Notes: generated by a model not told the origin, from the sequence alone. Counted from the first letter of the stretch, positions 15,492 through 25,466 are shown. The stretch: DNA of 64,000 nucleotides from a candidate division Hyd24-12 bacterium UBA6080 (GCA_002436025.1 DIXM01000001.1:62001-126000), one strand, 5' to 3'. Numbers and translations are program-made.

Positions 15492-17035
15492 TGAAGCCAG
15501 GCTCCCCTTTCCTGGTTTTCCTTTCAATACTTGCAGGCATCCTTTTCATAACAGGGGCTGTGTACTTCGCGAAGGTTCCGGAGGTTACCCTGATACTGGC
15601 GGTCACCGCCTTCGCAAGTTCGGGTATCCACATCGTGTACCGCGAGCGTGAGTACGAAACACTTCACACCATGCTCATTTTCCTTTGCTTCTGGTACGGC
15701 GGCCCGGTATCCGGAGTCCTGTCGGCACTCGTCCTGGCTTCAGGGTCTGTGCTGGGAGTCAAGGGAGCATCGAGAACCGGTGTCTTTCACGCTGTCACAT
15801 CGATCCAGGCACTTCTCATCCTTCCATTTGCCCTGCTCCTCCCCCGTAACGGTCTTCCCTACCCTTCCCCGGCCTACCTTACACTGATCCCATTCCTCTA
15901 CCTCGCCAGGAAGCTTTCCTCCGCCGGATCTTCCACCGGCCGGATTCGAAGCCTGGCGTTCCTTGGCTTCCTGACCAATGTACCCGCGGTTCTGCTTGCG
16001 GTCCACCTCACAGACACTTTCGGCCCCGCCGCTACTCTCTTTCTCTGCCTCCTCTGCATTCTCTACCTTTTCCTGGTCAGGAGGGAGACGACGGAGATGG
16101 GAAGGCGCACCGCGCGCCTTGTGAGACTGACCGAGCACGACATGATCTCCCGCGAGCTTCTTTCGGCATCTTCACTTTCCGACTTCGTAGCAGCCATTGA
16201 AACGCTGACCGGAGAGGGGTTGTCTTTCTACGAGAAGTCCCCTGACGGCTGGCGCGTCTGGACATCGAAGGGGTGCAGCGCCTCCGATGATCCCTCATCA
16301 CTGCCCGTCAGCGGCCCCGATTTCGTTCCAGCCGGGGTTCCGGGTCTGCGGATAGCCGCCGCAGGAGAAGCGGCACGCAGGATCAATACCCTGTTCGCCG
16401 ACGAGATAACCGATTTCGGCGAGCAGATCGCGCGGTCATGGCAGGTGGTCTCGGCCAGGATACACCAGGAGGAGGCCCTTTTCAGTGTGGCGCTGCTTCT
16501 GGCGCGAATCGCCGACCTCAAGGACAGGTACACGAAGATGCACTCCCTCAGGGTCGCAGACATTTCAACATCCATAGGGAGGGAACTGGGGCTGTCCGAC
16601 TCCGAACTCGGCATGCTCAGAACGGGCGCCCTTCTCCACGACATCGGAAAGGTAAGCCTTCCCTCGGAGATACTGGGAAAGAAGGGGATCCTCACCTCTC
16701 GGGAAAGGATGGTCATAAAAAGCCACCCGGTGGAAGGCGCCGCACTGGTATCAGGGCTCAGCCGCTTCGCGAAGGCTGCCGAGACCGTGCTGCATCACCA
16801 TGAAAGGCTCGATGGAAGCGGTTACCCCACGGGACTGAGGGGCTCGGCCATCCCGCTCCACAGCAGGATCGTCGCCGTCGCCGATACTTTCGACGCCATA
16901 ACGGCGGACAGACCCTACCACCCCGAGGTCCAGTCCGAGAACGCGCTGAAAGAGATCCAGGCAGGCCGCGGCACCCTGTACGACTCCCGGGTCGTGGACG
17001 CCCTCGGGACCCTCGTGGAGAAGGGAGCATGGTGA
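15491..17035 (+). CDS. Membrane-bound HD-GYP c-di-GMP phosphodiesterase
   Basis: 514 residues. The N-terminal half is a sensor of about six transmembrane helices (residues 5-195), then a short linker with a GAF-like or coiled segment, then an HD-GYP domain. Catalytic motifs are intact: HSLRVAD, LLHDIGK near 380 (the HD pair), HP in KSHPVEG, HHHERLDGSGYP near 435 (the GYP motif) and ADTFDAIT. Such enzymes degrade cyclic di-GMP at the inner membrane. It overlaps both neighbours. The following gene encodes a similar membrane protein whose HD-GYP domain is dead, which suggests an active/inactive pair. Confidence 0.9.
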   Translation: MKPGSPFLVFLSILAGILFITGAVYFAKVPEVTLILAVTAFASSGIHIVYREREYETLHTMLIFLCFWYGGPVSGVLSALVLASGSVLGVKGASRTGVFHAVTSIQALLILPFALLLPRNGLPYPSPAYLTLIPFLYLARKLSSAGSSTGRIRSLAFLGFLTNVPAVLLAVHLTDTFGPAATLFLCLLCILYLFLVRRETTEMGRRTARLVRLTEHDMISRELLSASSLSDFVAAIETLTGEGLSFYEKSPDGWRVWTSKGCSASDDPSSLPVSGPDFVPAGVPGLRIAAAGEAARRINTLFADEITDFGEQIARSWQVVSARIHQEEALFSVALLLARIADLKDRYTKMHSLRVADISTSIGRELGLSDSELGMLRTGALLHDIGKVSLPSEILGKKGILTSRERMVIKSHPVEGAALVSGLSRFAKAAETVLHHHERLDGSGYPTGLRGSAIPLHSRIVAVADTFDAITADRPYHPEVQSENALKEIQAGRGTLYDSRVVDALGTLVEKGAW

Positions 17036-18525
17036 CAGGATCAAAGCGGCCCGTATCACCATTCATCGCCGCCGCTCTTCTTGCGGCAGCGCTCAGCGCA
17101 AGTACTCCCTCCGTTGATAGTATTACCCTTCAACAGCTTCCCGTGATGCTTGCCCTTTCGGCCTGCCTTCTTGTCTCCGTCCTGTTCACCGGAAACTCAG
17201 CTTCAGGCTCCCCCTTGAACGCATTCCCCTTCGTGCTGTCCATGGCGGTCACCCTCCAGGGCTCCATACAGGCTGCCCTTGTCTTCGCGCTTGTTTCCAG
17301 CGCCGGCTCTTTCTTCCTTGAGTCCAGCCGGGGCGGAGAGAGAATGCACGGCAGAAAACGGGCTTTGGAGCTTTTCGCATCGGTTTTCCTTCTGGCCCGG
17401 GCGCTCTCTTTCACAAGGTTCTGGCTTGAAGGCACTGAATTCATCCAGGGGCTTCCAATGAACATCCTCTCATTGTTGTTCCTCACCGGTTGCGCCATCG
17501 CCGGAATGTGGGTCCTGCCGGCGCCCAGGGAACTCAGGACGGAGTGGAACACCCACATCCTGTTCAACCTCATTCCAATGCCCATGGTCATCCCGTTGCT
17601 GGAAGCCAGGGATGACCCCGAGTCGATCCTCATTCCTCTCGCGGGAACGGTGTTCCTCGTTGGAATGGTGCAGCTCGGAGCTTTCCTTCTCACCACCAGG
17701 CGGAGGGCAATCGAACGGGGCATGGACATGGAGAGGGCATTGGCGGAACTCACCGCGGAGCTGGCAAAGGCCGGGTCAGTCGCTGCGGCGTTGAAGATGA
17801 TGCTTGAAAAAATGCTCGAGGGAAGCGGTGCTTCAAGGGTCACGGTCACACATGGAAGCTTGTCCATGTCACTTCCGGTCAAACCCTCACCCTCCTCGTG
17901 CACGGTGAGAAGAAGCCTTGCGGGGCTGACGGCCGTTCTCGACTACCCGGTGATGCCCCTGGTGAGCCCTGAGCGGGTCGATGCCTTTCTCACAAGGACC
18001 GCTGTGATGCTTGAATGGATCGTGGTATCGGAAAGCATCACACGGGAAACCTGGGAGAGTATCGAAACCCTTGTCCTTTCACTGGAAAAGACCGACGAGA
18101 AGGCAGCTGGCTTCAGCAGGCGGGTTGCGACCACCGCAACGGAGCTGGCCGAAAGGCTGGGATTCGACAGTTGGTCAGTCAACTCGCTTCGGGTCGCGTC
18201 CCTGCTCCACGCCGGCTCGGCTGCCATCATGGGCGGCCTTGGAGATGATGAACCGCAGGTCATCAGGTCCATGGGCCTTCCGCCTTTGACCATAGACGCC
18301 CTGCGGTATCATGGCGAATGCTGGGACGGAACCGGCCCCGATGGTCTTTTCGGGGAAGGGATACCCATTGGCGCAAGGATACTGGCGGCGGGCATCGGAT
18401 GGGAAAAAGCCTTTGCAGCGGGAGGGTTGAAAGAGGCGTGCCGGGCCATGAGAATGGCCAGCGGCCTGATCTTCGACCCTGCGCTGACTTCCCTGCTTCT
18501 CGAAACGAGGTCCGGGCGGCCCTGA
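17029..18525 (+). CDS. Membrane protein with degenerate HD-GYP domain
   Basis: 498 residues. Six to seven N-terminal membrane segments (about 12-225) precede a coiled linker and a domain that follows HD-GYP order but has lost the metal site: the HD pair region reads LLHAGSA and the GYP motif reads YHGECWDGTGPDG. It should bind no catalytic metal and is more likely a c-di-GMP or protein-partner sensor. It begins seven bases inside the active HD-GYP gene and has the same layout, so a duplication followed by loss of activity is the simple explanation. Confidence 0.75.
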   Translation: MVTGSKRPVSPFIAAALLAAALSASTPSVDSITLQQLPVMLALSACLLVSVLFTGNSASGSPLNAFPFVLSMAVTLQGSIQAALVFALVSSAGSFFLESSRGGERMHGRKRALELFASVFLLARALSFTRFWLEGTEFIQGLPMNILSLLFLTGCAIAGMWVLPAPRELRTEWNTHILFNLIPMPMVIPLLEARDDPESILIPLAGTVFLVGMVQLGAFLLTTRRRAIERGMDMERALAELTAELAKAGSVAAALKMMLEKMLEGSGASRVTVTHGSLSMSLPVKPSPSSCTVRRSLAGLTAVLDYPVMPLVSPERVDAFLTRTAVMLEWIVVSESITRETWESIETLVLSLEKTDEKAAGFSRRVATTATELAERLGFDSWSVNSLRVASLLHAGSAAIMGGLGDDEPQVIRSMGLPPLTIDALRYHGECWDGTGPDGLFGEGIPIGARILAAGIGWEKAFAAGGLKEACRAMRMASGLIFDPALTSLLLETRSGRP

Positions 18526-18536
18526 GCCGCCCGGAC
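18510..18536. terminator. Hairpin between convergent genes
   Basis: A perfect 11-base inverted repeat (arms at 18510-18520 and 18526-18536, loop of five that includes the stop codon TGA of the plus-strand gene). No T run follows on either side, so it may act as a bidirectional attenuator or need Rho. It separates the plus operon from the end of the large minus operon. Confidence 0.55.
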
Positions 18537-18543
18537 ACTGCGA

Positions 18544-21111
18544 TCAGTGGCTGATCGTGAGCATTCCCTCGCTGTAGACCTCGTAGGTGCCATCGATCGT
18601 TGGGTCGGAGAGAACGCCGTAGATGTAGTAACTACCCTCCGGAACGGCCCCGCAGCTCCACGTGTAACTGCTTAGATAATCCGGGCAGCCCACGTCGCCC
18701 TCGATGGGCACGAGCCCGCCTGACGGGTTTGTGTCGGTGTCGTAGTAGAGGTCTACCGTGCGTCCCGAGGGTCCCACCGAGTACCATTCGAGGGTGTAGC
18801 TGTCATCCGCGGTGGCCCCGGGAGGGGGAGGCGAGTAGAACGCCATCCAGAGGGGTTCCCTGTCGATCGTGAGCGTTCCCTCGCTGTACGCGGTTAGCGT
18901 CTGCTGGGCGTTCTCAAGTTTCGCGTAGATGTAGTACACGCCCTCGGGGGCTGCGGAGCAGTCCCAGTCGAACGCGAACGCATCCCACGCAAGGCCGCTC
19001 TGGATCATGGTCATGCCGTTGGCCGGATTGGTGTCGTCGTCGTAGTAGAGCGTAACGGTTCCACCGTAGGGAGTATCGGCGGCCCACTGGACCTGGTACT
19101 CGGTCTGGGCATAGGCACCCCAGGGTGGCGGAGCTGTCACGATGATGTAATTGTACTCGTGCTGGACCGAGAGCACTCCGTCGCTGTAATCCCCTGCGAA
19201 ACCGTCGGTTCCCGGAACCGGCCTCCCCTTTGATGGATCGTAGACGGCTCCGTAAACGTACCAGTCGCCCTCGGGTACCATGATGGTGTTCCAAAGGTAC
19301 GTGCCGGTGTTGGCAAGACCGGATTCGATGGGGAACATCTCCGATGGGTCGGTGTTGTCGTCGTAGTAGAGGGCTACGAGGCTCCCCGCTCCCCCGGACG
19401 CCGTCCAGCCAACCGTGTAGCTGCTGTCGGCGGAGGCTCCACCGGCGGGAGGGGCGGTTACGGTCATGGAGTACAGTGAGTGGTCAATGGTGAGGGTTCC
19501 AAGGCTCCACGCGCTTCCCGAACCACGCCACAGGTCCGGGTGCCTCTCCCTGGTGTCGGTGACGAAGCCGTAGATCCAGTAGACGCCTTCGGTCACATCG
19601 GTGCAGTCCCAATCGTACTGCTCAGCATTGGGGGTTCCCATGACAATGGGGGTCAGGGTGCCGCCGGGTTCGTTGGATGTGCTGTAGAAGAGATAAACCC
19701 AGGTGGAACCGTAAGGGGCGTCGGTCTCCCATCTCAGGGTGTACTGGTCATCGGCGGTGGCGCCCTCCTGTGGAGGCGCGGTGAACGCGAACGAGAAGAG
19801 CTCCTCATGGATGACGGTTACCGTTCCGCTGCTCCAGTCGCTGCCCTGTCCACGGTTGGAGAGGGCCGCAAACACGTACCACTCCCCCTCGGGAACCATC
19901 GTTGTGTCCCAGAGGTGCTCTCCCGTGTTCAACACCCCGGAAGCCACGGGATAAAGGGGAGCGCCCGTTGTGTCGGCAGCGTAGAAGAGGCTGAGCGTTG
20001 CCGAGGGAGGCGCGTCGGACTCCCATTCCACCAGGTAGTCTGAATCGGCCTGCCCTCCCTCGACGGGCGGAGCGGTCACTGTGACGGAAAACTGGCTGTC
20101 GTGGGTTATCGTCAGCATGCCGTCACTGTAATCAGAGGCCAGAACTCCGGGAGTGAGGTTCCGGACCAATCGTGCCAGTGCCCCCCTCCCGACGGGAGAA
20201 ACAAGTTGGGCAAGGACATAGTACGAGCCCTCGGGCACCGACGAACAATCCCACGTGTAGTAACCGTCGTTGTAAAGACCCGACGATATGGGGAGCAACC
20301 CGCCGGCGGGGTCATCGTCGGTATCGTACCACAGCGAGACCGTAGTTCCAGAGGGGGCTTCGCTGACCCATTCAATGGTGTAGAAGCCGTCAGCGCTTTC
20401 GCCTGCGGCGGGAGGCTTCAGAACGGTGATCCATGGGTCGGCCCCGTGGCTGATGTGCAGGATTCCAGGGCTGTAGGCGTAGGCGGAGTTCTCACCGTCG
20501 GTTATACCGGCACGCACGTAGTAGTAGCCTTCGGGTACGGCAGTGCAGTCCCATTTGTACTCGCCGGTATCCGTGAGGTCGGCCGCGATCTCGGTCAGTC
20601 CCTGGTCGGGAAGCGTGTCGGTGTCGAACCACAGCGTGACGGTTCCCCCGGAGAACCCCGACGAGATCCACAGGATGCTGTAGGAATCGTTGGCCTGGGC
20701 GCCTTCTGCTGGCGGGGCTGTGATGAGTATGCCCTGGTCACCCTGGGAATGGTCAACGATGAGCGTGCCGTCGGAGTAGTCCGATGCGCTGTTCATGCCG
20801 CTTGTAAGCACTGCTCTCACGTAGTAGGTGCCGTTGGGAACCGCCGAGAGGTCCCATGAGTGACTCCCGGAAACCTGAAGGCCCGACGCGATCAACTGCT
20901 GGCCGTTGGGGCTCTGCACAGTGTTGTAGAAAAGCGCCACCGTGCCTCCGCCCTGTCCGGTCCAGACCACCGTGTACGTGTCGGTGGCCTGAGCCCCTCC
21001 CGCGGGAGGGGCGGTAACGGTCACTGAGAGTGTTTCGGAAGGTCCGGCGGGGTCGTCCCCGCAGGAGAGGAGCGCTACGCAGAGCGCCGTGGTCAGGAGC
21101 TTTCTGATCAA
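18544..21111 (-). CDS. Large lipoprotein of eight Ig-like repeats, last gene of the prepilin operon
   Basis: 855 residues. The N-terminus is LIRKLLTTALCVALLSC: a lipoprotein signal with lipobox LLSC. I start it at TTG 21111, because GGAGGTG lies upstream and the start overlaps the giant prepilin's stop as TTGA. After the Cys come eight units of about 100 residues, each opening with a TAPP-like motif plus a small spacer, a central Trp, a YDTDTDP-type stretch, an EGxYYVYA motif and a closing LTIDH. The pattern resembles beta-sandwich domains such as the Kre9/KNH type (not verified). It probably sits on the outer-membrane surface and may receive or display the pilin-borne adhesins encoded upstream. 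Confidence 0.78.
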   Translation of the reverse strand: MIRKLLTTALCVALLSCGDDPAGPSETLSVTVTAPPAGGAQATDTYTVVWTGQGGGTVALFYNTVQSPNGQQLIASGLQVSGSHSWDLSAVPNGTYYVRAVLTSGMNSASDYSDGTLIVDHSQGDQGILITAPPAEGAQANDSYSILWISSGFSGGTVTLWFDTDTLPDQGLTEIAADLTDTGEYKWDCTAVPEGYYYVRAGITDGENSAYAYSPGILHISHGADPWITVLKPPAAGESADGFYTIEWVSEAPSGTTVSLWYDTDDDPAGGLLPISSGLYNDGYYTWDCSSVPEGSYYVLAQLVSPVGRGALARLVRNLTPGVLASDYSDGMLTITHDSQFSVTVTAPPVEGGQADSDYLVEWESDAPPSATLSLFYAADTTGAPLYPVASGVLNTGEHLWDTTMVPEGEWYVFAALSNRGQGSDWSSGTVTVIHEELFSFAFTAPPQEGATADDQYTLRWETDAPYGSTWVYLFYSTSNEPGGTLTPIVMGTPNAEQYDWDCTDVTEGVYWIYGFVTDTRERHPDLWRGSGSAWSLGTLTIDHSLYSMTVTAPPAGGASADSSYTVGWTASGGAGSLVALYYDDNTDPSEMFPIESGLANTGTYLWNTIMVPEGDWYVYGAVYDPSKGRPVPGTDGFAGDYSDGVLSVQHEYNYIIVTAPPPWGAYAQTEYQVQWAADTPYGGTVTLYYDDDTNPANGMTMIQSGLAWDAFAFDWDCSAAPEGVYYIYAKLENAQQTLTAYSEGTLTIDREPLWMAFYSPPPPGATADDSYTLEWYSVGPSGRTVDLYYDTDTNPSGGLVPIEGDVGCPDYLSSYTWSCGAVPEGSYYIYGVLSDPTIDGTYEVYSEGMLTISH
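18548..21030 (-). repeat. Eight tandem protein-coding repeat units
   Basis: Eight successive units of about 300 bases encode the Ig-like domains of the lipoprotein. Their protein sequences are diverged (openings read TAPPAGG, TAPPAEG, LKPPAAG, TAPPVEG, TAPPQEG, TAPPAGG, TAPPPWG and YSPPPPG), so the amplification is old rather than recent. Confidence 0.7.
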
Positions 21112-24029
21112 CGGGGCACCTCCACAGTTGAAGGAGCATAGACTGGCATAAAGACAGGGTTTTCGTACAAGGGACTGAGTGACGGAAGTTGCCCGTCGGC
21201 CGGTTTGTCCCCTTCCGAAGGCATAACTCTGCCCGGATACCTGCCGTTGATGGCGCCATGGGTGACATCGGAAAGCCATGTGTCACTGGAGAAGAAGCGC
21301 AGACGGTCTATGTTCCAGCCACCTCTTTGGCCGGATACACCACTTTGCATTCGCCAGCGGAAGACCACGGTTCGGTTGGCGCCGAAAACCGTAGAGGGAA
21401 GGTTGTCAACGCGGTATCTGTAATGGCCCCATCCGGACTGCACTACGGTGGTTTCCAGAAGACGATGCCAGTCGTTGAACTGGTGCGGGGCAATCTCGCT
21501 GAACCTGGCCACTTCAACGTACCCTTTGTCCATGGTATTTTCGAACCTGGGGCAGGCGTAGAACTCCACGTAGGCGTAGTTGTCTCCCATGTTGTTGTTG
21601 TAGAAGATGGGCGGGGTGATCAGGGCGTTGTGCTGGTTGTTCTCGTAAGCAAGGTTCCACCAGAAACCGTGACTGCTCCAGCCCAGGGACATGTCGTTGC
21701 CGGCCCATTTGGAGCCGTCCGGCGTCGATGTGGGGTCGGTGTCATGTGTATCGACACGGGCATAGGCGAACCAGTCAGCCATGGCGTAAGTTGACATGTT
21801 CCAGATGATCTGGGGCCAGTCCGCCCCTGGCCGGCTGCGCGTGTAATCTACGTCCCAGCCGGGGTTGGACGAGTTGCCAACCGTACCGTAGTTGAGCCTC
21901 AACCTGACCTTCTGCCCGGCATACTGGGTTATGTCGATGACCGAGAAGTTCCAGTTCGGCAAGTTGCTGCCGGTCCAGCCAGGCTCCATTCCCAGGGCCG
22001 GAACAGCGGCAGTGTAGTAGCCCCAGTAGGGAACGATCAGGTCCCATGTCTCACCGTTGTCGTCAGTGATCTTCACATTGCAGCCGTCGCCAGTAAGGCC
22101 GAAACTGTACCTGTGGAAGAACGCGATGGCTATCCTGTGCCCCACGGGGTAACCTGTTAGGTCTATCTCCGGGCTCTGCAACCACGCCCTTGTTGGTGTC
22201 TGCTGGTAGTTGGAAGCCCCGGCCACGGCGAAGCACCATGATCCGTTGTACGCCGCGTGGTTCGAGGGCAACCACTCATCGGTGACATACCCTGGCCACG
22301 GGCCGTGGGTCCACCCCGACATGCCCCAGCCCCTGTTGTCTATTGAGATCTGGTCGAAGGCTATCCCGTTGTTGGGTATGGACTGGTCGCCCCGCTGGGC
22401 GAACCCGATGAGGAAGTTTCCTGAGAAGGGAATGCCGGCGCTCTGCGCGGCCTGGCTGAGGTCGACAGAGGCGGTGGTCCAGTTCGGGAAGTTGTCCGGC
22501 GCCGTGATGATCTTGTGGCTCATGTCCCAGTAGCCGTTGGTGCCCTCGGACACGAGAACGTTGTCGAAACTGACCCCTCCGTTGGCGTTGAACGCCACCG
22601 TTGCGCCGGTGCCCTGCTGGGCGAGGACGATCCGGGTGTTGGCAAGGTCGTAGCCCACAGGAATCAGTTCGTCAAGATCTATGGATACAGTCGCCCAGGA
22701 ACCGGCAGGATAGGCAGCGGGGTTAAGCTGATGGGTTGCAACCGGAGCGCTCGTTATGCCGCCCGGACCCATTATTCCCACGAAAGCGGTGTTGGGTGCA
22801 CCCCTGTTGCACATGTCAAAGTTTATCTCGAGGTCCGTGCTTCCAGCAAAGGCGGAGAGGTCGAGCGTTGTCATGACCCTGCTTGTTCCGGTGTAGCCCT
22901 GCCGGCGTGTGTCTAGGTTGAGGTAGTTGCCGCCGTCGGGAAGCTTGGGCCAGGAGCTTGCGATCTGTACCCTTCCGTAGTCGTCCGTCCAGAAGGTCCA
23001 GCTTCGGGGGAAGCCGTTGCTGAAGGCGCTGAAGTCCTCGCTGAGTATCTCGACCTGGGCATCGGGGATCCACTGTGTAAGGTAAACCCCGTCTTCGGCA
23101 TCCCAGGAGTCGTTGTATTCCCTCCAGTTCAGGTGAAGTCGGAGCGAATCGTTCCAGTCGTAGCCGGACAGGTCGACGCTCCACACAGCCATCTGGGTGC
23201 TGGGGCCTGCGGTCTCGCAGTCGAGGGCCATGCAGCTCAGCCCCTCGAAAGCCTCGCTGTCGGTCCACCTGCGAACACGGCCGTTGCCGCTCTCCGTCCA
23301 GGTCTCCCAGTTGTTGCTCCATGATGCGGGGCTCTCGAAATCCTCGGTTATCATGGGCACCCACATCCACCCGGCTTCCATTGCGTCCTGGAAGATAAAG
23401 GTGGTGGGAACCTCGAAGTTCTCGTAAAAGATCTCCCGTTCCATCCTGGAACCGCCGTCGTCATGGTAGGATTCGAACACGGCACGAAGCATCTCAGGGT
23501 CGTTGCAGACCGCAAGGTTCATGGGAGCCACGCTTCCCGCGACCCGGGCGCCCTGGCCGGAAACAACCGTGTAGTCGATGCGCCTCACCAGGGCCGGGTC
23601 GGTAACCTCCATGCCGGCCGCATCGAAGTAGCCGAATGTCACGCTGCCCGGAAAAGGTGGGGCGAAATCCTCACCCGACGCGTTACGGATGGTTACATGA
23701 CCGTCTGAGTTGCTTATCGCAAGGGTGTCTTCCGGGCCGAAACTGTCCGTCAGGGTGAGGTTCGCCACCATCACCAGCCCATCGGTTTCCGCCTGAAGGA
23801 CCGGTTGCCATGCTCCCGGGAAGACATCCCCCATGTAGCCGGTGTTGGCAAGAAGGTCCTCGAGCCTGGACGCGCCCATCCTGGCGTCCGTGATGGCCGC
23901 CTCGCGCGCCACGGCGTCACCGGCACGCTGAGTTCCCCTTATGAAGAAGAACAGAGCAGCCAGTAAAACACCCAGGATGGCAAGGGCAACAAGCCCCTCC
24001 ACAAGGGTGAAACCCCGTCTTCCACTCAT
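21108..24029 (-). CDS. Giant prepilin-like protein with jelly-roll ectodomain (973 residues)
   Basis: The N-terminus is a class IV prepilin signal: a six-residue leader MSGRRG then FTLVEGLVALAILG with Glu5, so PilD-type peptidase should cleave at G/F. Residues about 30-120 look like the PilW/PulJ minor pilin start (SRLEDLLANTGYMGD). The other 850 residues are beta-rich domains with recurring Trp/Asp motifs (ESPASWSNNWETW, YPVGHRIAIAFFHRYSFG, GGWNIDRLRFF), in the style of MAM-like or laminin-G-like jelly rolls. Normal minor pilins have about 150-300 residues. I use ATG 24029 (AAGGCGG upstream); ATG 24089, overlapping the previous stop as ATGA, would lengthen the leader to 26 residues. It pairs with the 1320-residue paralogue upstream. 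Confidence 0.85.
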   Translation of the reverse strand: MSGRRGFTLVEGLVALAILGVLLAALFFFIRGTQRAGDAVAREAAITDARMGASRLEDLLANTGYMGDVFPGAWQPVLQAETDGLVMVANLTLTDSFGPEDTLAISNSDGHVTIRNASGEDFAPPFPGSVTFGYFDAAGMEVTDPALVRRIDYTVVSGQGARVAGSVAPMNLAVCNDPEMLRAVFESYHDDGGSRMEREIFYENFEVPTTFIFQDAMEAGWMWVPMITEDFESPASWSNNWETWTESGNGRVRRWTDSEAFEGLSCMALDCETAGPSTQMAVWSVDLSGYDWNDSLRLHLNWREYNDSWDAEDGVYLTQWIPDAQVEILSEDFSAFSNGFPRSWTFWTDDYGRVQIASSWPKLPDGGNYLNLDTRRQGYTGTSRVMTTLDLSAFAGSTDLEINFDMCNRGAPNTAFVGIMGPGGITSAPVATHQLNPAAYPAGSWATVSIDLDELIPVGYDLANTRIVLAQQGTGATVAFNANGGVSFDNVLVSEGTNGYWDMSHKIITAPDNFPNWTTASVDLSQAAQSAGIPFSGNFLIGFAQRGDQSIPNNGIAFDQISIDNRGWGMSGWTHGPWPGYVTDEWLPSNHAAYNGSWCFAVAGASNYQQTPTRAWLQSPEIDLTGYPVGHRIAIAFFHRYSFGLTGDGCNVKITDDNGETWDLIVPYWGYYTAAVPALGMEPGWTGSNLPNWNFSVIDITQYAGQKVRLRLNYGTVGNSSNPGWDVDYTRSRPGADWPQIIWNMSTYAMADWFAYARVDTHDTDPTSTPDGSKWAGNDMSLGWSSHGFWWNLAYENNQHNALITPPIFYNNNMGDNYAYVEFYACPRFENTMDKGYVEVARFSEIAPHQFNDWHRLLETTVVQSGWGHYRYRVDNLPSTVFGANRTVVFRWRMQSGVSGQRGGWNIDRLRFFSSDTWLSDVTHGAINGRYPGRVMPSEGDKPADGQLPSLSPLYENPVFMPVYAPSTVEVPR

Positions 24030-24085
24030 CTTGTCGCCGCCTTTCCGAAAAGGTACCACATCAGCTTCTATCATATCCTTAACGA

Positions 24086-25450
24086 TCATTCTTCAAAAGC
24101 CTCACGCGGGGCATCCATCAGCCACGAGACGGGGGTCCACTTCCATACCTGCGGAAACCCCGGCGGATGAAGGGAAACAAGGCCGGGATCGTGGGAGATG
24201 CCCAGTTCGTAACCTGTGAGACCTGCGTTGAACCCCGTGAAAGTTCCTGCTGCAATACCACCCTGTACGGAGATCCTTGTGAGTTCGGGGGGGTATAACC
24301 CGGTCCGGGCCCGGAAGCGCCCCCTGGGGGCCGCCAGAAAAGCCCTTACCGAAATGTGGGAATCGGTCTCAATGTCCCACGGCCGGTCCCAGTCATCCTG
24401 CCCGGTGAATTCGGGATCGGTCTCGACTATGATGTCGCCCAGTGCTACAAGGCCCAGGGGGCCTCCGTGGCCCGCGAGCCCCCCGTCTATCGGTCCGCCA
24501 AGAACCAGGTTTCCCCTGGAAATGATCGTAAGCGGCGCCGCAAGGCTTGCCCTGGACTTCAGTATCGTGCCGTCGTACCCGCCCGAAACACAGAGAACGT
24601 TCACCCCCTGAAGGGAGAGGGTTTCGGGGGGACTGGCAGTGTCCCTTCTGTAGATCACCCTGCTTCCGTCCAGAAGCATTCGGGCAGCAGTGACCGAAAC
24701 AGCGCTGTTCATGAGCCCGGAAAGCTCAAGTGCCGCAGTGTGCATGTCAACGGGTTCCTGCGTGCAGGACCAGGTGGGCCTTCCCTGGTTGTGCCTCGGC
24801 CATGGCCGTACCCATATCCTGCTGTCGGGTGGATGGGGCGAGTCGCTCATTCCCGCGTCGGAGAAGATGAACCCCCCCGATGTTGTCGTGGAGACTGCGG
24901 AGACCCAGGGGTCATCGGTGGAATCGGGGGAAGCGCTGTCGAAGTAGACCCTCCCGTTGCCGTGGACGTGGCCCTCCACAACGCTTCCGTCCTTGAAGAA
25001 CCCCATCGGGATGTCGCCGTCGACGACAAGCGCAAAACCTGAAAGGTACCTGGGGACGGCCCTGACGATAAGCCTGTAATCCTGGGAACGGAAGGTCCCA
25101 ATGCTTCTGATCTCGGCCATGCCGTTGCCGACTGAAGGGTTCACGGGTTCAGAGGGATGAACCATGATATGGGCCGTGGAGCCCTCAGGCATGGCAAAGC
25201 CATCGGGAAAGGGATCGAAGGGTTCACCGGGCAGTTGATCCAGCGTCTGAAGGTAGTGCATGGCAAGATTGGCGCCCGATTCGGCGGCGTAAGCCGCCAT
25301 GAGCCTGTCCCTCTTGAATACCGCGGTGTTGGCGTTGGACCTGAAGTACATGTACGAAGCCAGAACAAGGAACATCAAAACGGAGGCCACGCCGATGACC
25401 ATGGCCAGCACCGCGCCCCGTTTTGGACTGTTCCGTGTGTTCCGCCTCAT
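24086..25450 (-). CDS. PilX-like protein with exterior ectodomain, family copy 1
   Basis: 454 residues. The N-terminus KRGAVLAMVIGVASVLMFLVLASYMYFRS is a hydrophobic PilX-type stem without the canonical G/FTLIE cleavage motif, followed by AAESGANLAMHYL, the conserved PilX-like helix. The ectodomain (FALVVDGDIPMGFFKDGS, LTIISRGNLVLGGPI, IETDSHISVRAFLAAP, TGFNAGLTGYELG) is the same family as the next gene's and that at 62347, though diverged. ATG start. The stop overlaps an alternative start of the giant prepilin. Likely a minor subunit exported with the pseudopilus and exposed at its tip. Confidence 0.75.
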   Translation of the reverse strand: MRRNTRNSPKRGAVLAMVIGVASVLMFLVLASYMYFRSNANTAVFKRDRLMAAYAAESGANLAMHYLQTLDQLPGEPFDPFPDGFAMPEGSTAHIMVHPSEPVNPSVGNGMAEIRSIGTFRSQDYRLIVRAVPRYLSGFALVVDGDIPMGFFKDGSVVEGHVHGNGRVYFDSASPDSTDDPWVSAVSTTTSGGFIFSDAGMSDSPHPPDSRIWVRPWPRHNQGRPTWSCTQEPVDMHTAALELSGLMNSAVSVTAARMLLDGSRVIYRRDTASPPETLSLQGVNVLCVSGGYDGTILKSRASLAAPLTIISRGNLVLGGPIDGGLAGHGGPLGLVALGDIIVETDPEFTGQDDWDRPWDIETDSHISVRAFLAAPRGRFRARTGLYPPELTRISVQGGIAAGTFTGFNAGLTGYELGISHDPGLVSLHPPGFPQVWKWTPVSWLMDAPREAFEE

Positions 25451-25466
25451 CGCTTTCTCCCGGTCC

